Below are positions 33,534-38,378 of a stretch of DNA of 38,378 nt, piece after piece (position 1 is the first letter of the stretch; each line of letters starts with the position of its first letter). A program made the translations under genes and the position numbers. This DNA is from Leptotrichia sp. oral taxon 879 str. F0557 (GTDB taxonomy: Bacteria; Fusobacteriota; Fusobacteriia; Fusobacteriales; Leptotrichiaceae), in the NCBI RefSeq assembly GCF_000469385.1, contig NZ_KI271301.1:46030-84407 (forward strand). The letters run 5' to 3'. The notes under the pieces were generated by a model, which was not told where the DNA came from, ran no database searches, and saw only the letters and a program-made list of their open reading frames with translations.

Positions 33534-34316
33534 GTGTATAGTATTTTAATAATTGATGATGAACCGATTATAAGAAGAGGTATTAAAACTTTTATTGATT
33601 TTGAAAAATATAAGATAAGTGATGTTTATGAGGCAGAAGATGGTAATTCTGCCTTTAAGACTTTTTCTGAAGTCTTGCCTGACCTTGTCTTGCTGGATAT
33701 AAATATTCCCTTTAAAAATGGGCTAACTCTTGCCGAGGAGATGAAAGAGCTGAAAAGTGATGTTAAAATAGCCATTATTTCTGGATATGACTATTTTGAA
33801 TATGCTCAAAAAGCTTTAAAAATCGGAGTTGAAGACTATATTTTAAAACCTGTTTCAAAGACAGATATAAATGAGATAATTTCAAAACTTATCTATAAGC
33901 TGGAAGAAGATAAAAAATATAACGAAGCAAGAAAAATTATTAACAAAATTAGCCAAGCTGAGAAATCTGACAAAAATATTTCTCATAGTAAGTATAAAGA
34001 TATTTTAACAAAAAAAATTGAAGAAAAATACAGCGATATTTCCTTTAACTTAAATTCTCTGGCGGACGAAATGAATTTGTCTTCTGGATATTTGAGTTCA
34101 CTTTTTAAAAATTTGTTTGGTATTCCTTTTCAGGACTATTTGAATAATATGCGGATGGAAAAGGCAAAACTGCTGCTTTTGACAACAGATCTGAAAAATT
34201 ATCAAATTGGGGAGCTTGTAGGAATGGAAAACTTTAATTACTTCAATTCAAAATTTAAAAAAACTTTTGGAATGACACCGAAAGAATTTAAGAAAAGTGT
34301 GTTGGAGAAACTATGA
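33534..34316 (+). CDS. Response regulator, YesN type (receiver + AraC-type DNA binding)
   Basis: A 260-residue transcriptional regulator. The receiver domain (1-120) has the acidic pair D8-D9, phosphoacceptor D55 in LVLLDINIPFKNG and K105 in YILKPVSK. The C-terminal AraC-type domain (about 165-258) has two helix-turn-helix units: SFNLNSLADEMNLSSGYLSSLFKNLFG and YQIGELVGMENFNYFNSKFKKTFGMTPKEFKK. It starts with GTG immediately after the thioredoxin stop; AAAGGAG lies 11 bases before it inside the previous gene. It overlaps the kinase gene by four bases (ATGA). In Fusobacterium nucleatum an equivalent pair (ModRS) is reported to control msrAB; I rely on memory for that name. Confidence 0.95.
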   Translation: MYSILIIDDEPIIRRGIKTFIDFEKYKISDVYEAEDGNSAFKTFSEVLPDLVLLDINIPFKNGLTLAEEMKELKSDVKIAIISGYDYFEYAQKALKIGVEDYILKPVSKTDINEIISKLIYKLEEDKKYNEARKIINKISQAEKSDKNISHSKYKDILTKKIEEKYSDISFNLNSLADEMNLSSGYLSSLFKNLFGIPFQDYLNNMRMEKAKLLLLTTDLKNYQIGELVGMENFNYFNSKFKKTFGMTPKEFKKSVLEKL

Positions 34317-35983
34317 AATTAAAAAGAACTATGAAAAACTCGATGCTGCTTCAGATGTTTTTTTATTATATTATTGGAAATCTTCTGTTTGTACTTTTTT
34401 TAAGCAGTATTTTTTACTATACTTCAAAATACATCATAATGAACAAGGAAATTGAGTATACTAACGAAAATGTTATAAGTACATCCCGTTATATTACACT
34501 CTATGCAGATAAATTGAAAAATATAATTAATCTCTTGTCTGTTGATGCCGATGTTAGAAATTTTTTAATATCAGGAAATGAAGATTCAAAAAAGAGCATT
34601 GAAAAAATGATTTATTCGATTCTTGATAGTAATAAAGGAATTAAAAATATTACTGTAATCGGAAAAAATGGTAACATTGTATCCAGTGACAAAAACAATG
34701 ATATGAAAATATCAGAAAATATGATGAAGGAGAAATGGTATGCCGATGCTATAAATAATTCAGATATGCCCGTTTTTAATCCCAGCAGAAAAAATTCCAC
34801 CTCCTCTATGAACTCAGCTCTCTGGTTTCTGTCAATCAGCCGTGACATAAAAAATTCAAAGGGGGAAAATCTTGGTGTTATTGTTTTTGACATTAAATAT
34901 GAAATTCTTGAAAGATATTTAAATTCCATTTCTTTTGGAAAACAAATCGACAATATTATAGTAGACAAAAACAACAATATTATTTACTACAAAGACGTGA
35001 AATGCTTTGCTGATAAAAAGTGCCTTGCAAAATTTTCAGAAAAGAATAAAAATAAAGATACATATTTATACGAAACACAGATTGAAAATACAAACTGGAA
35101 TTTAAGAAGCCTTGCAAACACAAATGACTTAGTAACCTTAAAGAAAAATTTTTCCCACATAGTTATTATCATTTTCCTAGTTTCATTAGCTTTTTCTTCC
35201 ATTATTACATTTATCGTAATAACAAAGATTCTAAAGCCTTTAATAAAACTGGAAAATCATATGCAAAACTTTGAAAATAATCTACGGGAATTTCATTTAA
35301 GCGAAAAAACAGGCTATGAAGTTCAGAATCTTGTAGAACATTTTAATGTAATGGTTGAAAAGATAAAATATTTGCGAGAATATGAAATAAAGGCTCTGCA
35401 CAGCCAGATTAATCCACATTTTCTGTATAATACGCTCGATACAATCATTTGGATGGCAGAATTTGAAGACAATGAAAAAGTAATCAGCATTACAAAATCA
35501 CTTGCAAACTATTTTAGGCTTTCCCTTAGCAACGGTCACGAAAAAATACCGTTAAAAGATGAAATTATGCACACTAAAGAATATTTATTCATACAAAAGC
35601 AGAGATACGAAGACAAACTTTCCTATTTTTTCAACATAGAAGATGAAAGGCTTCTTTCCATCGAAGTTCCAAAAATCATAATCCAGCCAATTGTAGAAAA
35701 CTCCATCTATCACGGAATAAAAAACCTTTCTGGAAACGGAATTATCACAATCGACGTTTACAGAGAAAATAGCACTGTCAATATCTCAGTCAAAGACAAC
35801 GGAATAGGCTTTGAAAAAGCTAAACAGTTCAAAAAAAGCAAGACAGGCGGTGTAGGATTTCAAAATGTCGATAAAAGAATAAAATTCTATTACGGCAAAA
35901 ATTATGGCGTATTTATAAATAAAGACAGCAAAACCGAAGGAGCAGAAGTAATTATAAAAATTCCTTTTAAATCAAGTTTGTAA
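34313..35983 (+). CDS. Sensor histidine kinase, YesM/LytS-like
   Basis: A 556-residue membrane kinase. Transmembrane helices lie at about 13-34 and 282-304, enclosing an extracytoplasmic sensor domain of about 245 residues (dCache-like: NITVIGKNGNIVSSDK, then WFLSISRDIKNSKGENLGVIVFDI). A HAMP linker and the HisK domain follow, with H369 in HSQINPHFLYNTLD. The ATPase domain has QPIVENSIYHGIK, VKDNGIGF and GGVGFQNVDKRI. The only two cysteines of the sensor domain are C231 and C237 (KCFADKKC); they are close enough to form a disulfide, which would suit sensing of oxidants. That is inference. It overlaps the response regulator gene, so the two are translated together. Confidence 0.95.
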   Translation: MKLKRTMKNSMLLQMFFYYIIGNLLFVLFLSSIFYYTSKYIIMNKEIEYTNENVISTSRYITLYADKLKNIINLLSVDADVRNFLISGNEDSKKSIEKMIYSILDSNKGIKNITVIGKNGNIVSSDKNNDMKISENMMKEKWYADAINNSDMPVFNPSRKNSTSSMNSALWFLSISRDIKNSKGENLGVIVFDIKYEILERYLNSISFGKQIDNIIVDKNNNIIYYKDVKCFADKKCLAKFSEKNKNKDTYLYETQIENTNWNLRSLANTNDLVTLKKNFSHIVIIIFLVSLAFSSIITFIVITKILKPLIKLENHMQNFENNLREFHLSEKTGYEVQNLVEHFNVMVEKIKYLREYEIKALHSQINPHFLYNTLDTIIWMAEFEDNEKVISITKSLANYFRLSLSNGHEKIPLKDEIMHTKEYLFIQKQRYEDKLSYFFNIEDERLLSIEVPKIIIQPIVENSIYHGIKNLSGNGIITIDVYRENSTVNISVKDNGIGFEKAKQFKKSKTGGVGFQNVDKRIKFYYGKNYGVFINKDSKTEGAEVIIKIPFKSSL

Positions 35984-36449
35984 TTTATTCTCCTACTCCT
36001 TTTAATACTATTTCTCATTTTTATTACACACTATTAAAATATCCTTTAATCAAATTTTTTCATAATTTTATATTTTTTCTTTTTAAAAAGCAAGGGAAAT
36101 CAGTCCCATTTCCCTTCATTTCGCAATAACAGTTATTTTAATATATTTAAATAATGGCATACTAAAGAGAATGGCGTCTGATGCCCTTACGTTACAAAAA
36201 ATTTGAATAAAAAAACAGAAAAAACGATTATTAATTATAATATTTATAAATAAAATTAACGCTTAAATGATTAAATTTAATTAAAGATTATTCCGATTGT
36301 ATAGCAGTACAATCTTATAAAAAAAGCTTTAATTACATGAATTTTCTGATTTCTACTATATTAAATGATAAATAGTATCAATCCCTTTTAAAATCAAAAA
36401 AATTAAACTCTTGTTTAAAAATAGTTTTTTATAATATTATTCTAATTTC
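35984..36449. other. Gene-free AT-rich stretch with several hairpins
   Basis: No convincing reading frame is seen between the kinase gene and the lipoprotein promoter. It holds a strong hairpin (36092-36116), a GGC/GCC hairpin near 36173-36185, and GATTGTA (36295-36301) pairing with TACAATC (36308-36314) around a TAGCAG loop. The last is followed by TTAT and a run of A. It could be a decayed insertion or a source of small RNA; nothing decides. Confidence 0.4.
36092..36116. terminator. Hairpin after the msr operon (orientation uncertain)
   Basis: A 9-bp perfect stem AAGGGAAAT / ATTTCCCTT with loop CAGTCCC, 109 bases beyond the kinase stop. On the + strand only CATTT follows; on the minus strand GCTTTTT follows. 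It therefore looks a better terminator for a minus-strand transcript, although the operon it follows is on the + strand. Confidence 0.55.
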
Positions 36450-36489
36450 AAAAAAAAAAAAAAAAAAAACCAAAAAAATGTGTTATAAT
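36450..36489 (+). promoter_or_regulatory. 20-A homopolymer abutting a -10 element
   Basis: A run of 20 consecutive A (36450-36469) ends 14 bases before a perfect TATAAT (36484-36489), 30 bases upstream of the lipoprotein start. The -35 position falls inside the run. Either the tract acts as an UP-like/curved element, or changes in its length shift promoter strength. Confidence 0.6.
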
Positions 36490-36519
36490 ATAAAAAAAGA
36501 ATATACGGAGATGATAAAT

Positions 36520-36693
36520 ATGAAAAAATTATTTTTGATTGCTGTTTTGGGAATGGCTGTGGTTAGTTGCAGTCTCTTTAGTCCTTCAAGATGGGCAGAA
36601 TATGAAAAAGATAGAGCAGGAAGCGAAAGAAGATGTTATGAAAAACGAAGTGGATATATTTATTGTGAAGACGGAAATGGAAATCGTTATTAA
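36520..36693 (+). CDS. Small putative lipoprotein (57 aa)
   Basis: A tiny exported protein of unknown function. Residues 1-17 form a lipoprotein-type signal: MKKLFLIAVLGMAVVSC, where C17 would be the lipidated residue (VVSC, a loose lipobox). The mature part is about 40 residues, rich in charged and aromatic residues, with two more cysteines (RRCYEKR and YIYCED) that could form a disulfide. The start at 36520 is chosen because CGGAG lies nine bases upstream; a longer frame from 36478 would begin inside the promoter. A perfect terminator follows, so the gene is monocistronic. It resembles small entericidin-like or surface lipoproteins only in general form. Confidence 0.7.
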   Translation: MKKLFLIAVLGMAVVSCSLFSPSRWAEYEKDRAGSERRCYEKRSGYIYCEDGNGNRY

Positions 36694-36707
36694 TAAATCA
36701 TTATGTG

Positions 36708-36742
36708 AAGAAGTAGAATTTTTGAGATTCTACTTCTTTTTT
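36708..36742 (+). terminator. Terminator of the small lipoprotein gene
   Basis: A perfect 12-bp stem AAGAAGTAGAAT (36708-36719) / ATTCTACTTCTT (36727-36738), 7-base loop, followed by T-run. It lies 15 bases after the stop codon. Confidence 0.9.
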
Positions 36743-36770
36743 GCTTTTGAAGAAAAGAAAAAATTATTAT

Positions 36771-37030
36771 TATACTAAACCTCGGTTAAATAAGAAATTT
36801 ATTACAAACTTTTCTAATAAAGAATAACAACTCAATATTTTTAAATAATTAAAATATAATTTTTACTCTTTAAAATCCGTCGGAGCATTTTTCTGTGCTG
36901 ACAAAACTGTTTGAGCATAGCGAGTTTTTTGTCAGTGCAGAAAAATGTCGTAGACTAGCCATAGGTCTTAGGATTTGCGGCAATGAGCAATCCTACAGAA
37001 ATATAAAAAGAAAAAACATAATAATATAAA
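36771..37030 (+). repeat. Dispersed two-hairpin element, copy 3
   Basis: The core (36879-36996, 118 bases) matches copy 2 at 115 of 118 positions. The left arm (from TATACTAAAC, with ATTTATTACAAACTTTTCTAAT and AAATAATTAAAATATAATTTT) and the right arm (AAAAGAAAAAACATA) are shared. The second hairpin is weaker at its base here (TTAGG opposite CCTAC). The element sits between the 3' ends of the lipoprotein gene and upp, and explains most of the 388-base gap. Confidence 0.9.
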
Positions 37031-37057
37031 AAAACACCCTAATTGTTTTAATTAGAG
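37024..37057 (-). terminator. Terminator of upp
   Basis: On the minus strand CTCTAATT (37057-37050) pairs with AATTAGGG (37044-37037) around a 5-base loop, followed by TGTTTTTTT. It lies 24 bases beyond the upp stop and abuts repeat copy 3. Confidence 0.75.
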
Positions 37058-37081
37058 CATTTTCCTAAAAAATCCATTTTA

Positions 37082-37705
37082 CTATTTTGTTCCAAATATT
37101 CTATCTCCCGCATCTCCCAATCCTGGATAGATATACGCATGTTCATTAAGTCCAGTATCAATTGCCGCAATGTACAAATCTACATCAGGATGTTTTTCAG
37201 TAAATTTCTTTATTCCTTCAGGAGCACCAATAATACAAAGCACAGTTATGTTTTTTACGCCTTTTTCTTTCAAATAGTCAAGTGTGTAAATCATTGAACC
37301 ACCTGTTGCAAGCATTGGATCTACTACGAAAACTTGACTTTCGACAACGTTTGTTGGCATTTTTGCGTAATAGTAGACTGGCTCTAAGGTTTCTTCGTTT
37401 CTGTAAACTCCCAGATGCCCTACTTTTGCATTTGGAAGAAGCTGCAATATTCCATCTATCATTCCAAGTCCTGCTCTTAGGATGGGAACTAATGTTATTG
37501 GTTTATCCAGAACTCTTGTAGTGGTTTTCTGAATAGGAGTTTCTGTTTCAATCTCCTTGAGCGGCAAATGTTTTGTTGCTTCATAAACCATAAGTCCTGC
37601 TATTTCATTTAGGCTTTCCCTAAAAAGTTTAGTATCTGTATGTTTATTTCTCAAATTTGAAAGTTTATGTTCAATTAGTGGATGTTTCAATTCAAAAACT
37701 GCCAT
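37082..37705 (-). CDS. upp: Uracil phosphoribosyltransferase
   Basis: Salvages uracil to UMP using PRPP. The 207 residues fit the family. Signatures: [50 protein letters not shown], the PRPP loop [12 protein letters not shown] and the C-terminal uracil-binding [24 protein letters not shown] lies about 11 bases before the ATG. It follows the PG0541-like gene by 57 bases and ends at its own terminator. Confidence 0.98.
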   Translation of the reverse strand: MAVFELKHPLIEHKLSNLRNKHTDTKLFRESLNEIAGLMVYEATKHLPLKEIETETPIQKTTTRVLDKPITLVPILRAGLGMIDGILQLLPNAKVGHLGVYRNEETLEPVYYYAKMPTNVVESQVFVVDPMLATGGSMIYTLDYLKEKGVKNITVLCIIGAPEGIKKFTEKHPDVDLYIAAIDTGLNEHAYIYPGLGDAGDRIFGTK

Positions 37706-37762
37706 TAATAATCACTCCGTTCTTTTTTATACTCAAACTGTTTTTTCTAAGATTCATATTTT

Positions 37763-38059
37763 TTACAAAATAATATCGTCTACTGGTAAAAGTGCCGCTC
37801 CCATTGAAATTGACTTTCCTAAATCGATTTTCATAATTTTAATAAGCCGCATAATTTCATTTGCCTGCTCATCTTCCAGATATGTTACAAGAACGCTGTC
37901 AGTCCCTGGCCATACGTGGCTATTAAAATGTTTTAACGTTTTGCTCCAACGGCTGTAAACTTGTGGAATTATTGTATATTGCTCAATTCCATATTCACGC
38001 ATTTCCTCCTTTATTTTATCCATAAAGTAAGAATCAAAATATATTTCTATCCTCTTCAA
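37763..38059 (-). CDS. PG0541-like RND-transporter-associated small protein
   Basis: A 98-residue soluble protein: KRIEIYFDSYFMDKIKEEMREYGIEQYTIIPQVYSRWSK, then NSHVWPGTDSVLVTYLEDEQANEIMRLIKIMK. This beta-alpha-beta layout resembles small PII-like/ferredoxin-fold proteins. I connect it, from memory, to the PG0541 family found beside RND efflux genes. Its position 31 bases downstream of an RND permease gene agrees. The start is TTG at 38059 with an ideal GGAGG seven bases upstream. The molecular role is not known; a regulatory PII-like function is a guess from the fold pattern. Confidence 0.75.
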   Translation of the reverse strand: MKRIEIYFDSYFMDKIKEEMREYGIEQYTIIPQVYSRWSKTLKHFNSHVWPGTDSVLVTYLEDEQANEIMRLIKIMKIDLGKSISMGAALLPVDDIIL

Positions 38060-38090
38060 GAAAACACCTCCTTTTCTTTAAAGTTTATTA

Positions 38091-38378
38091 TTATTTATTT
38101 TGTGATCTTTCAGCCATTTTTTTTGCTTTTCTTGCTTCCTCTTTTGCCTTTTGTCTTCTTTCTTTTCTTTCCTCAACTATAGAATAAGCCACGGGTATAA
38201 AGAATAATGTCAGCAATGTACAGAATGAAAGTCCAAACATTACTGCTACCGCCATTCCTTGATAATAACCCGAACTTCCCTTGCTTGAAAATACCATTGG
38301 AATCCATCCAAGCACCGTTGTAAGCGTTGTCATAAGTATCGGACGAAGCCGTGAACCTGCCGCTTCCACAAGGGCCTC
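38091..38378 (-). CDS. RND efflux permease, C-terminal fragment (runs off the window)
   Basis: The last 95 codons of an AcrB/HAE1-type inner-membrane efflux pump; the frame stays open to the window edge, so the gene continues beyond 38378. It includes the family-typical ALVEAAGSRLRPILMTTLTTVLGWIPM before TM11, then SGYYQGMAVAVMFGLSFCTLLTLFFIPVAYSIVEE (TM11-TM12). A basic/charged tail follows (RKERRQKAKEEARKAKKMAERSQNK). The pump would export drugs, bile or dyes with an outer-membrane channel and a periplasmic adaptor encoded upstream, outside this window. Confidence 0.95.
   Translation of the reverse strand, partial: EALVEAAGSRLRPILMTTLTTVLGWIPMVFSSKGSSGYYQGMAVAVMFGLSFCTLLTLFFIPVAYSIVEERKERRQKAKEEARKAKKMAERSQNK

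Noticed and set aside
36539-36778. 79-codon plus-strand frame overlapping the small lipoprotein gene
   Set aside because: It is out of frame with the lipoprotein, runs through the terminator hairpin and has no ribosome binding site.

Overview
The window is AT-rich DNA from a Gram-negative-type bacterium of the phylum Fusobacteriota, most likely Leptotrichiaceae (Leptotrichia or a close relative). The grounds are very low G+C, an LptD outer-membrane protein, an RfaE2 heptose enzyme and an RND pump (so an LPS-type outer membrane) alongside low-GC features such as RNase J, TsaB/TsaE, KtrAB-like K+ uptake and YesM/YesN-type signalling, plus a fused MsrAB redox-repair locus of the kind known from Fusobacterium. 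The genus is an inference; no rRNA or tRNA gene lies in the window.

Layout. 54-2834 (+): a small outer-membrane barrel-like protein, an M29 aminopeptidase and a DeoR regulator, closed by a two-way terminator. 2937-7519 (-): cutC and a large lptD with its own promoter. 7624-12754 (-): a run der - AI-2E-family permease - marR - ktrB - ktrA. 12994-18129 (-): rsfS - mrdA (PBP2) - rnj - yhbY - DUF212, with a strong promoter at 18254-18282 and a terminator at 12946-12980. 18314-26459 (-): rsmE, ruvB, DUF445, flavodoxin, ackA, pta, ftsY, tsaB, tsaE, mostly housekeeping. 26941-28177 (-): rfaE2 and a GNAT acetyltransferase.

28262-30891 (-) is the most unusual region. Two divergent FtsZ-like genes flank a complete type III toxin-antitoxin locus: promoter, two 32-nt antitoxin RNA repeats, terminator, then a ToxN/AbiQ endoribonuclease gene. 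The FtsZ-like proteins keep the T7 loop but have lost the GTP-binding T4 motif and any C-terminal tail, and the upstream one is preceded by a 15-codon leader ORF with an ideal ribosome binding site.

31194-35983 (+) is a methionine-sulfoxide repair system of the cell envelope: exported MsrAB, CcdA electron carrier, exported thioredoxin-like protein, and a response regulator/histidine kinase pair. CcdA and the thioredoxin would supply reducing power to MsrAB, and the kinase has an extracytoplasmic cysteine pair. 35984-37081 holds a gene-poor stretch, a 20-A homopolymer in front of a tiny lipoprotein gene, and a repeat. 37082-38378 (-) holds upp, a PG0541-like gene and the C-terminus of an RND efflux permease.

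Three copies of a dispersed two-hairpin intergenic element lie at 20282, 26499 and 36771, all in the same orientation. The conserved pairing despite sequence change in one copy suggests a structured RNA or a hairpin-ended mobile element. This element and the FtsZ/ToxIN neighbourhood are the best candidates for undescribed biology.
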